A stretch of DNA of 64,000 nucleotides from Henckelia pumila (taxonomy: Eukaryota > Streptophyta > Magnoliopsida > Lamiales > Gesneriaceae), in contig NW_027331831.1 in the NCBI RefSeq assembly GCF_033568475.1, positions 11,780,001-11,844,000 on the forward strand, in the 5' to 3' direction. Below the pieces are notes generated by a model. That model had not been told where the DNA came from and did not search any database. It saw only the letters and a program-made list of their open reading frames with translations. The translations under genes and the position numbers were made by a program. The stretch's first letter is position 1, and each line of letters starts with the position of its first letter. Shown in pieces: positions 1 to 12,059 of this stretch.

Positions 1-985
1 ATTGCACCAATAATGAACAGGTCAAAACAAAATAATTCTGTTACCTGAAATTTCAATCTCAGGTGCAATTTCATTCTGATTCTCTGTATACTTCTGGAAT
101 ATAAATTGTAGCTAAATATGTGTTTTCTCACACACCGTAGCATCTTTACAATTTTAGTCCTTTTGCTTCATCATTCAGCTTCAGTTCTATTAAACAAGAC
201 TATGTCTTCCATAACATACTTCAGTCGTCAGCATTTATTCAGACCTATTTTTCGAATTCAAGCCATAACTAAACAACTCAATCTTGAGCTTCTGATCATT
301 TACAATTCAAATAATTATAATAGGCTTGAAATCTAACAAGACATTCTTCAATACTCAAAATATTCAGCTTCTAAAAAATATATTTGTCCTTCTCATCATT
401 TCTATCTATTGTGGCAAAGAAACATTAATAAAACTCTGTTCTGAGCACTTACCAACAAATAACTATACCTCTATTTTGTCAGAATTTTTTCGTCAAAATC
501 TATAAGCTGGTTGCTAGGTCTTGAATTTGATAGACAGTCAATCTGATACATCATTCATCAATATCTTCCAGATATCTGAACATCAGTTCTTCAGAACAAC
601 TTCTACCTGCAATATATCTATTCATTCGCTAATATTCTGTTTTTGTTCAATCAGAGATATTTCATTCAGCTGAGCAATAATACAGTTCTGTTCAATCTGA
701 CCATACCATTCTGTTCAGTCTGGCCATACAACTCTGTCAGTCTGGGGTGCTTACGTCACCCAAAGAACACTGTTCTCTTCGATTCTGGGTGCTTACATCA
801 CCCGGGGAAATTCTTATAATAACATCGATAAGAATTCAAAAATTTACAAATCAGTAAATTACTCAATTCAATTTCAAAAGTAGATCAAGAACACATGCAA
901 TTTATTAAATCATTGAATCAAATACTGCATAATCATGCAATACTATAAATGCATGTGACTCACTCTACCCCGCTCAGCTTCTATC
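1..985. other. Non-coding, probably retroelement-derived sequence
   Basis: I see no gene here. The stretch is AT-rich, with many short CTGTTCAG/TCTGACCATA variants around 640-735. A 19-base near-direct repeat built on GGTGCTTAC(G/A)TCACCC lies at about 743-761 and 785-803. It borders the non-coding LTR-element relic to its right and may belong to it or to an older layer. The short open frame at 118-336 shows no recognisable protein. Confidence 0.4.
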
Positions 986-2917
986 TGTTGGAAAACTGTG
1001 TTCAGATCAATTAAGAATTGATACCCGGTGCAGCGGAAGTTTAAAATTTTATTTTATTATATGGAACGATTCCATATATGGGTATCAAAACTTTTACGAT
1101 TAAATTTGTTCAAGTAAAAATAAAATCACAATTAAATTTTTACCTCTCAAGCAAAGGCTTGATCGTGGACTCCAACAGAATTTAATCTGCTCTTCTTGTA
1201 AATCCCGGGAACCGATGACAGTCACGATCTAAATCCGGAATTAGGTCCACGAATGAAAAACAGAAACCCTCTGATTGACTGCACTAGAAATCAATCAAAA
1301 GTTTTACGTAGAGAATAAACAGATATGATCTGTTAATTTGATTTGTAATTTTTCACAAAAATCACAAGCCGAATTTTCTCCAAAAGGGACAGAGGATTTC
1401 GAAAATCCCCTTGAATAATATAGGCTGAAATTCGAAAATTGCAAGACTGAAATTCTCATGGAATTTTCGAACACTGCAGTATATTTATAGATAATTTCTA
1501 GACTAGATTAAGTTATAACTGTATTTGGACTCTAACTCCTTAGGGCCCACAATCCATAACTTAAGCCCAACAAGCCAAGCCCGTTGTTCTAAAAATTAAT
1601 ATAAAATTCATCGTGACTCCGATTGATAAACTGATTTCACCAATGTGCACAGAAACCATTTCTGCATCTTTTAGAGTCAAGATAATTTTTCTGAATCCGA
1701 ATTCAGTGATTTCCAAAAATGCCCATCCCTATGTCATTTTAGGAAATCCCACTCCCTTTTAATTAAGAAGTCCAAATTCTCTTTCATTAAATTTAACTCT
1801 TTAAATTTAACTATCTCTACGGGATTTTAGTAATCCATTACTTGTGTAACCCTCAATGGTTCAGGAATACAGCTAGCCGTGGGCTCACAACTCCTTGTGA
1901 CTCGGAACAACAATTTTCGACTTACCCATCGAATCATGGTAAGAGCGCCTAGCAACATCGCCCCATGATTCCCTAGGTATTACTGATAGTGCCTGCAAGA
2001 ACCAGTAGATTTTGGTTAGCGTACAGTACGGTCCCTTCAACCATATATCCCGATCTAATCAACAACCATTGGTGCATCGAGAGTCGTTCGAGATTCGATA
2101 ACTATGCATAACATCTTGGAGATCTATTAGTGACATCGCATGTGTTACTAGGAACACCAAGTAACCTAAAACACATCATGTACTCTGGCCAGAGATTCGT
2201 CACACTAATATCTCCTCAGATCGCATAGGATATCCACACTCGCAAGTATGTGGTGAATCCTTGACAACAAAGCATCGACTCCTATATGTGTCGTAACTGT
2301 ACCCAATCCCGACACCTGATGACCCCAATAGAGTCGGTAAACGAGTCAAAGTACAGTACTAGCATATAGAGTCTCAATGATATTTCAAGTAATAAGGACT
2401 AATGGTGTACAACCAAAACCGCGAACTCTATCCACTCGATAAGTGATAACCACTTGGAAAGTCCGAATAGGGTAGTTCGATCATTCATCATATGAATATC
2501 CATTTGCATGCTTTGAACATCTCTATGTTTCATACCAATGAAACGTGGTACTCGGCATCGCAAATGCTAGTCTCAATCTCGAGCAACTCTTATCCTTATT
2601 TGCGGACGGCTCAATTGACTAGGAACTGTTTAGAATATACAATGACTATAAGATGTGTTTCATGATAGCCATCCCCATGTGCTACCACATCTTACATACA
2701 CTATAGTCTATTCAAGGTCTTTATCAAAACAACAATAGTATATCATAATATAACAATATGAAGAAAGATAAAGTCAATGCCATTATAAAAGTGTAAATTA
2801 TATTAAACAAAAGATTGTTTTACATAGAGTCATAAAAGCCCTTAGCCGCAAGTTGGCTAACCGGGCACCCACTCTTTCACTATCTCAGTCCAGAACCTAT
2901 GCTCTGATACCACCTGT
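986..2917 (-). mobile_element. Non-coding LTR-retrotransposon relic (LARD-like), left part
   Basis: A long stretch without a usable reading frame ends at a complementary primer-binding-site motif. Positions 2901-2912 read GCTCTGATACCA, whose reverse complement TGGTATCAGAGC matches the initiator-tRNA-Met site used by many plant LTR elements, so the element lies on the minus strand. The left edge at 986 (TGTTGG) is only a guess. No gag or pol protein can be read, as in large non-autonomous derivatives. The solo LTR at 2918-5507 sits immediately beside the primer site, and sequence from 5508 onwards looks like the continuation. It is an old, broken copy. Confidence 0.5.
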
Positions 2918-5507
2918 TGTGGGGACCTCGGGTTGCTAATCTCGTCTGAGGGCAACTAATGATTAATTAAATAATTAATCAAACAATTAAAGAATAATAA
3001 ATCAAGAGCAGAATTAATTTTTTTTTAAAAATCCGGAGCCTCGCTCGATCGGGCAAAATCAGCCGATCGAGCGAGCAAGAAAATCAAGTTCTCGGGTCTG
3101 TACACATTTTGGCCTCGCTCGATCGGAAAAAATCTACCGATCGAGCGGGCAATAAAATCAAATTCTCTGCCCAAGAAAAACAGGCCTCGCTCGATCGGTA
3201 ACTTTCACCCGATCGAGCGAGCTAACTTTTGCTCGAAATTTGCTGCTGATTTTTGCTGTCAAAACTTGGAACCATCTCAAATAACCTCAATACAAATCGA
3301 TCAAAAGCATGCTACAATATCTAGGAACATGCATATAATCATTTACAACAACTTGAGCATCTAATCATGCGATTCTTACATCAAACAGATAATGTAAAAG
3401 GCATTAAATCATAAGCTACACTAAAGTCATAAGTGAGCTTCAAGTCTCAAGTTTTCTACTAGGTTTGATGTACTCTAATACATATTCGTTCAGTTATAAA
3501 CCCGAGTCCTCACGTGCTAAGTCTCGCTCCCAAGCTGTCAATGTCATCTCAGACCAGCTCCTGCCCCATCTGTTGTAATGCACACATACAAAATAAAACA
3601 ACAGCCGGATAAATTCTGGTGAGAAATCATTCTCAGTATAATCGACATATAAATGCGTTAAATAAATCATATCGACTCTATTTAAACTCGACTCAACAAA
3701 TAGAGTAAATAACGCATATATCGACTCAAACTTCAAATCAAGACTTCAATTTATATAGCATGCTTATCTCAAGAATTGATTCTTATCACTTCATTGCCAT
3801 CAAGATTCGTAAACGATCTTGACATGGATATCCATCTAACGAGTTCGTAAACAACTCGCAAATAAGGTTAACCGCAACCTTGGCATAGAATCGATTCAAT
3901 ATAGCATCATATCAACTCGAATATAAAGATCCACTACCTAAGATGGATCGACAACATCACAATCAAATCAAAAACATAAACAAGTATGTGGTTTTTGCGG
4001 GTCAACTCAAGATTAGTCGTTCTTGAGTTTCAAAGTCCCTACTTCGCGATGTCATCATTATACCTTTCATTCTCGAGTTTGTCATGTTCCACATCTGGAT
4101 ATGAAGTACAACAACTCCTACAAAAATCTGATCATTCAAACCTCAATCCATCTTCAATCAAATTCACTTCAATCTTGATCACTTCTTCTTCGGTTTCAAG
4201 TTGAGGTTCTTGAGTCAATAGTCTCCTATTAAACTCTGAAACATATCATCAAAACATACATATCAAACTTCATTCTATTCAATCATTTCAGAATTGAATC
4301 AAAATCATCAATATAGATTCAATCAACATCATTTCAAACTTTAACTCCTTCTTATTCGATACAACTCGGAGTCGTGAATCGTTAGCCTTCGAAACTCAAC
4401 TGAAATCGAGAAATACAAATGCCATAATATTCATAACATCTAAACAACTATCTCAACTCAGTTATAGGCTATCAAAACGAAGTCAAAACATCAACCGGCG
4501 GCGTAGCGGTTGAAAATCGGGAACCGACTCGGTATCAAATTCATTTCTAATCAACTCAATCATTCGTATCACTTATATCAGCTGAATTCATCATTCAATT
4601 CATCATATCAGCAGCTCAATATATCAAATACAAGCTGGACATCATAACAAGTTCATTCCTTAGTTCATTTTCAATCCGACTGCGATATCGGACGGCATAC
4701 GACTCAAAAACACAAACATCAAGTCATAATCTGATCTCTGCCAAATTTCGTTCTTCAAAACATGCCGAGATAACAAAATACTTACATCAAATCGAAGGCC
4801 TCGTCGCAAGGATTCAGAACATCTTTCGGAATCGAAATCGGACGATCGGATCAAAAGTTACGGCGATTTGAACAAATCAAATTCAAAGGAAAAGGGAAAA
4901 GCTTCGGCTCCTCTGTTCATTTCTTCACTTTTCTGAATTGTATACAACATAAGCACATGTACATGTTGATAATCTGATTAAAAATCAGATATGTATTGCT
5001 TAATTGCTATTTAGTCCATCAAGTCTTCATTAATTACAATTCAGTCCTCGGCCTTCTTTTTAATTCAATTTCAATCCAAAATAATTTAAGAATATTAGAA
5101 TTAAAATCGAAACTCTAAATATTCCCAAATTAAATAGACTCGAATTAAAATTAAATAAATTCGGATTAATTAAATAATCCTGGCCGTTTGCACTTTAGCC
5201 CTTCAAACTTCGATAATTGCAAATCAGTCTCTGATCGGGTTTCATCTCCAAAATTCATCTTTTTTAATTTCCGAAACATGGAATTTAATCTTAAATCCCA
5301 TAAATATTCAAATCGAATATTTATTCTTTTAATTTAAGAATTCTCGGAATTTAATTCTCAAAATCCATAAATTCTCAAATTAAATATTTTCGGCTCGAAA
5401 ATTAAATCTATCATTTCCATAAATGCTCAAATCAATATTAGCCCATAATATGGAATTTAATTCTCTAATCCCATAATTAATAATTTAATATTTTCGGGCC
5501 TTACACA
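2918..5507 (-). mobile_element. Solo LTR, probably Ty3/gypsy type, about 2.6 kb
   Basis: The segment starts TGTGGGGACC and ends GGCCTTACACA, giving the TG...CA ends of an LTR. Read on the minus strand it begins TGTGTAAGGCCCG, a start I associate with long plant gypsy-type LTRs. The flanks carry the same six bases, ACCTGT (2912-2917 and 5508-5513), as a target duplication would leave. No internal domain or second LTR is present, so recombination between two LTRs is the likely origin. It carries three tandem hairpin units near its left end. Short reading frames inside show no known protein. Confidence 0.65.
3039..3222. repeat. Three tandem hairpin units in the solo LTR
   Basis: Three copies of a unit of about 72 bases each contain an inverted repeat with arms close to CCTCGCTCGATCGG and CCGATCGAGCGAGC. 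The hairpins lie at about 3039-3076, 3113-3150 and 3184-3222. The arms are conserved and complementary while the loops differ, so pairing rather than loop sequence seems to be what was retained or copied. The island is GC-rich in AT-rich surroundings. Confidence 0.8.
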
Positions 5508-5637
5508 ACCTGTTGATCTTGACATAAATTTTCAGTCCACGTCTGACATGTTAACTTATAAATCATGATTCATGCTAATGTAATGATAGTTATTAAATAT
5601 ATGCAGCAGCATTATAGATAATATTGAATATTCTCAA
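5508..5637 (-). other. Right-hand remainder of the interrupted LTR relic
   Basis: This short stretch lies between two inserted elements. Removing the solo LTR joins its start (ACCTGTTGATC) to the primer-site motif at 2901-2912, which would make it the terminal repeat of the older host element. It ends with CTCAA (5633-5637), the left target duplication of the next insertion. Confidence 0.35.
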
Positions 5638-5821
5638 TGTTGGGATATCAATCAAAGTCTCACATTGGTAGATCAAGGAAAGATCATGAATTATATATGA
5701 AATGATATCTCCATTGGTAAGAGGCTTTTTGGGTGGTTCCAAAAGAAAAACCATGAGGGTTAGACCCAAAGTGGACAATATCATACCATTATGGAGATAT
5801 CCGAGTTCCGTTGTTCCAACA
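5638..5821 (+). repeat. Left LTR of the three-LTR element
   Basis: TG...CA ends, 184 bases, directly preceded by the target duplication CTCAA. It is followed by a degenerate primer-binding site (ATTGGCATCAAAAGC). Confidence 0.8.
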
Positions 5822-5867
5822 ATTGGCATCAAAAGCTAGGTTCGAGCGGGCGTCTTCTTTCATCAAA

Positions 5868-6725
5868 ATGGTGTCTGCGAAATTCGAGATTGAAAATTTC
5901 ACAGCTAAGAACGATTTTGGGTTATTGCGTCTCAAGATGCGAGCCCTAATTATACAGCAAGGTCTCAAGGAGGCGTTAGAGGGTGAGAAGAAATTGTCTT
6001 CCTCGCTATCGACGAAGGAAAAGAAAGGTGTTCTTGAAAAAGCCCATTGTGCTCTGATTCTCTCCCTTGGTGATAAAGTATTGAGGGAAGTTTCTAAAGA
6101 AAAATCGGTAGCAACAATTTGGCAGAAATTGGAGCACTTGTATATGACCAAATCTTTGGCCAATAGGCTATACCTGAAGCAAAAATTGTATACTTTCAAG
6201 ATGGTTGGAGGAATAACTTTGGAAGATCACTTGGATGATTTCAATAAGATCATATTGGATCTTGAGAATATTGAAATCAAAGTTGAAGATGAAGATCAAG
6301 CACTCCTCCTCCTTCAATCATTGTCCGGCGAATTCCAGTACACAAGAAACAAAACCCGAATCAGAAGAACGATTGTGGAGATGCTGACGTAGCCTTTGAG
6401 GGCTATGAGAGTGCAGAGGTCCTTTGTGTAACAGATGAAAAAGTTTGACATGAATGGGTTTTAGACTCGGATTGTTCTTTCCATATGTGTCCTAACAAGA
6501 GCTGGTATTCTTCATACAAGTCATGTGAGGAAGGTCAAGTGTTGCTTGGGAACAATAAGGCATGTAAAGTAATCGGCATTGGATCTATAAAACTCAAATT
6601 GACAGACGGTACAGTGAGCATTCTTAATGATGTTAGGCATGTTCCAGAATTAAATCGAAACTTAATATCACCGGGAATGCTTGATTCTCATGGTTGTTGT
6701 TGTAAGGCGTGTGCTGCAACGCATT
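5868..6725 (+). pseudogene. Copia-type gag and protease-like relic
   Basis: The readable protein begins MVSAKFEIENFTAKNDFG and continues through a region typical of Copia gag (UBN2-like), with the conserved W-x-K-LE-LY pattern near residues 80-90. A second readable part from about 6460 contains DSDCSFHMCPN and ends near LNRNLIS, resembling the protease and pre-integrase part of Copia polyproteins. There is no integrase or reverse transcriptase. It is a broken fossil inside the first internal region of the three-LTR element. Confidence 0.75.
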
Positions 6726-6796
6726 GAAGGCGAGTATGCTCGATTGGAGGGACGGATTGAGGGGAGGCCTGACGAGACTTAGTTTGAGGAGAGAAT

Positions 6797-6983
6797 TGTT
6801 GGGTTATCAACCAAAGTCCCACATTGGTAGATCAAGAAAATGATCATTGGTTAATATATAAAATGGTATCTCCATTGATATGAGGTCTTTTGGGTGATTT
6901 CAAAATCAAAACCATGAGGGCTTGTGCCCAAAGAGGACAATATCATACCATTGTGAAGATATCCAGATTCACTTGTTCCAACA
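6797..6983 (+). repeat. Middle LTR of the three-LTR element
   Basis: TG...CA ends, 187 bases, somewhat more diverged from the outer two than they are from each other by eye. A good tRNA-Met primer-site motif (GTGGTATCAGAG) follows directly. Confidence 0.8.
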
Positions 6984-7219
6984 AGTGGTATCAGAGTTAT
7001 GGTCTGATCGAGCCAATATGGGTGGAATAATCGGAATTAAAAGAAGGAGGTGAGGCTCCCGGTAAGATCCGTTTTAAGCTCTCGAGGGGTGATGCTCCCG
7101 GAAATTTATGTAAGGCGTGTGCCTCAATGCAGTGAAGTAGAGTAGTCTCGATTGAAGGACGGATTGAGGGAAGGCCCGGATCATGTGAATAATGGTGTGA
7201 CTTTGTTTGAGGGGAGGAT

Positions 7220-7404
7220 TGTTGGGATATCAACCAAAGTCTCACATTGGTAGATCAAGAAAAGATCATGAGTTAATATATGAAATGATATCTCCATTGG
7301 TAAGAGGCTTTTTTGGTGGTTTCAAAAGCAAAACCATGAGGGTTAAACCCAAAGTGGACAATATCATATCATTATGGAGATATCCGAGTTTCGTTGTTCC
7401 AACA
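7220..7404 (+). repeat. Right LTR of the three-LTR element
   Basis: TG...CA ends, 185 bases, followed directly by the target duplication CTCAA at 7405-7409. Confidence 0.8.
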
Positions 7405-7496
7405 CTCAAATACTCTCTAATATCGAATTATTGTCGATTTATCAAAAGTTATAGTCGATAATAATAGTATAACTCAAGTATTTTAAACAGTACATT

Positions 7497-7735
7497 TAGA
7501 GGTGCAAGCGAGTCAAGCTACTCGTGACTCATGATCGGCTTGGTTAAAGCTCGGCTCGAGCTGATTTGATCGAGCTCGAGTCGAGTTCGAGTTTTAATTG
7601 TTTTCAATCCTGGAATTATGTTACTGACACTTTCCATCTTTTCGAGCTCGAACAACTATGAAATTTTCACGAGTCGAGCTCGATCTCGAAATTGAATACT
7701 CAATCGAGTTCGAATCGAGCTAATGTGCACCTCTA
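7497..7735. mobile_element. hAT-like MITE rich in GAGCTCGA motifs
   Basis: The ends form an imperfect inverted repeat, TAGAGGTGCAAGCGAG on the left and GTGCACCTCTA on the right. TAGRGGTGCAA ends are typical of plant hAT-derived miniature elements. The body contains many GAGCTCGAGTCGAG-like runs. I find no clear 8-base target duplication, so the edges are approximate. It has no coding capacity. Confidence 0.5.
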
Positions 7736-10020
7736 ACTACAACGGTTCAAGATGTCACGTGTCGGTTGCTCTCCTAGCGGAAGCAATTATTACAATCGAA
7801 CAATCTGCATCACAATAATTGTACTATTTACAATCTATTGATGGATAAAAAAACACGTGATATTGACTTTGATATCAATCGTGTTGAATCATTGCATGCA
7901 GCACAACACTCATTTAAAATTTTTAAATAAACTTATTCGTGAAATTGAAGGGATCTCGAAAATAGAAGGTGTCCACAAACTCGTTGCCTAGGCAATTCAA
8001 AATTTAAAGCCAATAAATCATGATGGCTTCGATGCGTCTCCTTTTTTGGCAAAAGGGCAGAACAAATTCGTGATATCATTATGGTGTATGGTTTTTATAA
8101 AGGGCATGCAAATGGGTGGCCCTCACGATTTGAGAGAAAAAGCAACTTATTATGAATTTATGCTATTATGAAAAAATATTTTTAAGAATAAGAAAAAAAA
8201 TGTAGTCGATAGAAATTAAAGGCTTTTAATATAATTAAGTGAAATTTCATTCGGATCATTCGTACGTAGACATGTCTAAATTAACATCAAGGTATTGTCC
8301 GTTTTACCAGCTTGATCAATTATTAAACCTAACAATTTCCTGCAATAACTGCGTCGAATTGTGATTCATGTGACTCAAACATGCTATGATCATAATATCT
8401 TTGTATAAATTATGATACTGAATGCCTGCCGTTTTTATAAATTCGGTGAGACAGATCTCTCATCCTACCCATACAACTCATAAAAAAATATTGATTTTTA
8501 CGTACGTCAAAGTTAGGTATCCTTTGAGACGGGTCGATTCAACCATATATACAATAAAAAAAATAATATTTTTTGATAAGTGAGATCAAATAGAAGACAT
8601 GTCTCACAAAACTGACTCATGAGACAATCTAATGAATTTTTGTGTATGCAAAAAGTACTACTTGTTATTATAAATATAGATCGGATCTCATGAATATAGA
8701 TATGCGAAACCGTCAAACAAAATATTTTTTTAAATAAATAAAAGAAAACAATTGGTTACGATGATAGTACTCACGGATCATAATACTTTAATGTAGTGTT
8801 GAATTTATGATCAAATAGATTATAGATATGAGTGAAGAAATTCATCGTGTGTGGTTGCTTTCGATTATAATTACAGATGGTAGGGCTTGATGACAACTCT
8901 TGAAGCCTACTAACGCGATAAAGTAAAATTTAAAATAGAGCTAAAATCTGAAAAATAGAAAATCAAGAATTAGTTAGGGGGAGAAAAGGCGCAAAAAAAA
9001 AAAAAAAAGAGAAAAAAATTTAATTATCAAATGAATCTTATGATAAATTTTATTTTTGAATTAAAAGCTTGTTGATGTTTTCAATTAATTTAGAGGATGT
9101 TTGGCCTAAAGCTTATAAACTCTTTAAATTTGTTTGAAATTTTTTTTGTCACATCTTATAAGCGGCAAAATAAATTATTTAATAACTTGTAGGTTGTCTT
9201 TAAAAAAAATAAGGTCACCTTTATTTTTTTTGAAAAAAATCTTATTTTGATATTTTACTTCTCCATATTATCCTTATATATTTTATTAAATTATCACCAC
9301 GCCATCTGCCCATTTTTTGTATATAATTTATCAATTTTTTTCTAAATTAAAATTTAAAATAGTTTTATTTTAATATATATTTAACATTTATGATAAATTT
9401 AAAAATATTTTTGTATGTATTACTATTCACATTACTTTATAGTATTATGTCATTTTTGGTAATCTCGATAATAAGAAGATTTTATAATACCAAATACATC
9501 AACATTTTTAAGTTATTTAAAATAAGTTCATCCAAATATTTTAATAGGTTCTTTTCAAAATAAGATCTGACAGCACATAAGCTCTTAAAACAATTTATAA
9601 GTTGTTTTTAATAAGTTTATACTCGAGAAGAATTTTGATTCGGCAAGAGATTTTGGAATGAAAGATGTGAACTTTAATTTTATCATATATATCTCAAATG
9701 CATTCAAAGACTTGTTTACTGTGAATGAAAGTTAAACCTGAGATAACGATATTTTTTTTGAAAAATCTATTGGTGAAGCTTTTTAACAATTCAAAAATAC
9801 ATTTTAGTCACGCAATTTCATATTCTTTATTTTCTTTCCACCATATATTTTTTCATACCATTTCAATTTTAAAAATTGATAACTTCCATTTCATTTTATT
9901 TTTATTGTTGAAAAATACTTTACTCTGTTTTTTAAACAGACCACATACATGCGTGAACCATAACTTATCAGTATATTTTAAATATATATATATATAGATG
10001 GATTTTGGGATTCCTGCTAC
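7736..10020. other. Intergenic, no gene seen
   Basis: AT-rich sequence with an A-run at about 8993-9008. One degenerate copy of the GTGAGAC-type dispersed repeat lies at about 8440-8650. An imperfect fold-back at about 9095-9625 has arms reading TTTGGCCTAAAGCTTATAA and AAACAATTTATAAGTTG. No protein family is recognised in the short reading frames. Confidence 0.5.
8440..8650. repeat. Degenerate copy of the GTGAGAC dispersed repeat
   Basis: Contains GGTGAGACAGATCTCTCATC, CCTTTGAGACGGG, ATGTCTCACAAAAC and CATGAGACAATC. It resembles the better copy at 25092-25262 and the fragment at 11935-12035. These are inverted GTGAGAC/GTCTCAC motifs around an AT-rich core, so a miniature transposon family is likely. 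Confidence 0.45.
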
Positions 10021-10731
10021 CAATGTTCTAAAAACGGGATTAAATGTGCATGAAATATGATGGAAATGCTATGATTCGGATAAAAATAGTAACTTTAATT
10101 TGACCATATTAAAGTCATTAAACGTGTTTAATCGAGATTAAACATGATTTTTTAAAAAATAAATTCATTTTTATTTTTAAAAAATTATATCAATAAAAAT
10201 ATCTCAAAATAAAAGCCATTTTTTTTTCAAAATCAAAGGAATACATCCGATCATATATCTCTCAAACATTTCTCTTCAAAATTATTGTGTTTTAGACAAT
10301 ATTTAAATTTTCTGATGTGGTCTAGCTATAGACACTACTAAAAATTATAATTTTGATATGTTTGTATTTTTAAAAATTTGGGAAATTGTGTGTTACTATT
10401 ATTAAATTTAGAGCAATGTTTTTTGTACAACAAAATTTGTACATCAATTTGTACAATACAAAAATTTCATTTATCAAATCTCATGATAAATTGAATACAA
10501 AATATCGCGATATAATAACAAAATATCACGATATATTTGTTGTAAATATCATTGTATTGTACATGATATTTATTGTAACTATAGCATTATTCTTAAATTT
10601 ATTATATATGTGTTATTTAACATATATATTGGTAAGAGATCATTAAAATTTTAATAAAAATTTAAAATATTTTTTCACGTTTTAACTTAATCTCGACATT
10701 TCGTTATGTTTCACGTTTTCTTAAAACCTTG
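10021..10731. mobile_element. TIR element with a nested Tourist-like MITE
   Basis: The left end CAATGTTCTAAAAACGGGA is the imperfect inverse of the right end, whose reverse complement begins CAAGGTTTTAAGAAAACG. Both sides then carry GATTAA motifs. The interior is AT-rich and non-coding and contains the separate miniature element at 10411-10593. I see no convincing target duplication, so edges are tentative. Confidence 0.45.
10411..10593 (+). mobile_element. Tourist-like MITE, copy A
   Basis: Ends GAGCAATG and CATTATTC are inverted, and TTA stands on both sides, as expected for PIF/Harbinger-type Tourist elements. The interior holds paired TTTGTACAA, ATATCGCGATAT and ATATCACGATAT motifs. A second copy lies in the opposite orientation at 34664-34853. 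The reading frame across it exists in both copies only because the DNA is homologous; I do not regard it as a gene. Confidence 0.65.
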
Positions 10732-10735
10732 TCTA

Positions 10736-10736
10736 C

Positions 10737-10781
<45 letters not shown>

Positions 10782-10789
10782 TATTATAG
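10736..10789. repeat. ATT trinucleotide microsatellite
   Basis: About 17 ATT units with one interruption near the right end. Confidence 0.9.
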
Positions 10790-11534
10790 GTCAAACATAG
10801 ATGTTGGAACTTGGAATTGTAAATCAGCACAAATTTGTGGCAAAAACGCTACATTTGTTTAGTGAAATTTGGGGTCAAGGACAAGGGCCCTAAAGAAATT
10901 CCACTAGCTAATAATATAATTTAAATAATACTCAGAAGAAATTAAGCTTCACACATTTGCATTTTTCCATGAAAATGACTAGAGATTGTGGGGACTGGGG
11001 ACTAATTAAAATAAAATCAATTAAGAATAAAGAAATATATACAACGATTAGTACATAATTGACTAGCAAACCCTTCTCAGGTCTACTAAGATTTGTGGTT
11101 AATTAGTTGATAATGACAAGCAAACCATTTAATTTAACGAAGAATCAAGCTTTGTCATAAGTAGTTAATATTATGCCATGTTTGTGACATCCAAGCAAAA
11201 GTTTAAGAACTAATTCTTTTTCAAGCTTTCCCTCAATGAAACATATTTATGGTTTTTTTTAATACTAATTTTTATTTTTTGTAAAAATATTATAGATATT
11301 ATATTAAATATTTGAAAATGATTTTTTTAATGAAAATTTAAAAAGGAAATTAGAGTAATCATTTGAATATGATATGGTTATCTTGTTATGATTTTTTTAT
11401 GTTAAAAGTTATATGATCATTCAAATTTAAAGATTAGAGATACATAAATAAATATATTCGTAATTTTAAAATTTGATGCTGTAGTTATATGCGAGATACA
11501 ATTTCCTAAAATAGATTTATGTGATACCTTATTA
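10790..11534. other. Intergenic, no gene seen
   Basis: AT-rich sequence without recognisable coding potential or repeat structure. Confidence 0.4.
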
Positions 11535-11885
11535 TCTATCTATATTATTATACCAGAGATTTTTAAATTAACAAATTTTCAACTAATTGATGAATTTTGA
11601 AATGAAATTACAATTACTTAATTTTTAACAAAACCAAATTTATTAGATAAATTAGGCATTTTTTATGGTCACATTTTTTTTAGCCATTGGATTCATCTTA
11701 TTTATCAAAATGACACTCGGTATCTTTGTTTTGTATTTTAAAATTTTTAGATTAGATAGTTATCACTTAAATTTTTTGAATATATAATGCATCATATGAG
11801 TTTAAAAATAACATGAAAATTAATTATTAATATAAACAAATTATGTATATGCACGTATTGCGTGCAACGATGCAAGGGACACTAG
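11535..11885 (+). mobile_element. Short non-autonomous Helitron-like element
   Basis: The left end reads A|TCTATCTATATTATTATA (an alternative start is 11539). The right end carries a small hairpin (GCACG...CGTGC at about 11852-11866) followed by CTAG at 11882-11885 and then T. A 5' TC, a 3' hairpin plus CTAG, and insertion between A and T are the hallmarks of plant Helitrons. At about 350 bases it has no genes. Confidence 0.6.
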
Positions 11886-11934
11886 TTTTTATTAAAAGAA
11901 AATGGAATATTTTTGTAATTTGATATCGAATAAG

Positions 11935-12035
11935 ACTCTTGTGAGACGATCTCACATATCTCTTTATTCGTGAGACGATCAATGTATATTTGATATAAAA
12001 AGTAATAAATTTTCATGATAACTCAAATAGAAGAT
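11935..12035. repeat. Fragment of the GTGAGAC dispersed repeat
   Basis: Contains CTTGTGAGACGATCTCACA and CGTGAGACGATCAATG, inverted GTGAGACG motifs shared with 25092-25262. Confidence 0.5.
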
Positions 12036-12059
12036 GTTGATGATGTGTAGCTCGGTAAT

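Larger units (their letters stand above)
5638..7404 (+). mobile_element. Small LTR element with three LTRs, Copia-type
   Basis: Three similar LTRs of about 185 bases (TGTTGGG...CCAACA) lie at 5638-5821, 6797-6983 and 7220-7404. The outer pair is flanked by the perfect 5-base duplication CTCAA (5633-5637 and 7405-7409), so the whole array entered or survives as one unit. A primer-site motif close to TGGTATCAGAG follows the middle LTR (6986-6997), with a weaker version after the first. The first internal region carries gag-like and protease-like sequence. The second is only about 236 bases and non-coding, as in TRIM elements. Segments 6692-6796 and about 7105-7219 are homologous, so the two internal regions share their right ends. 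No reverse transcriptase or integrase is visible, so it is non-autonomous and broken. Confidence 0.8.

Noticed and set aside
10386-10646. 86-residue frame resembling the 86-residue frame at 34588-34848
   Set aside because: Both lie on copies of the same non-coding MITE, so the similarity is DNA homology rather than evidence of a protein.
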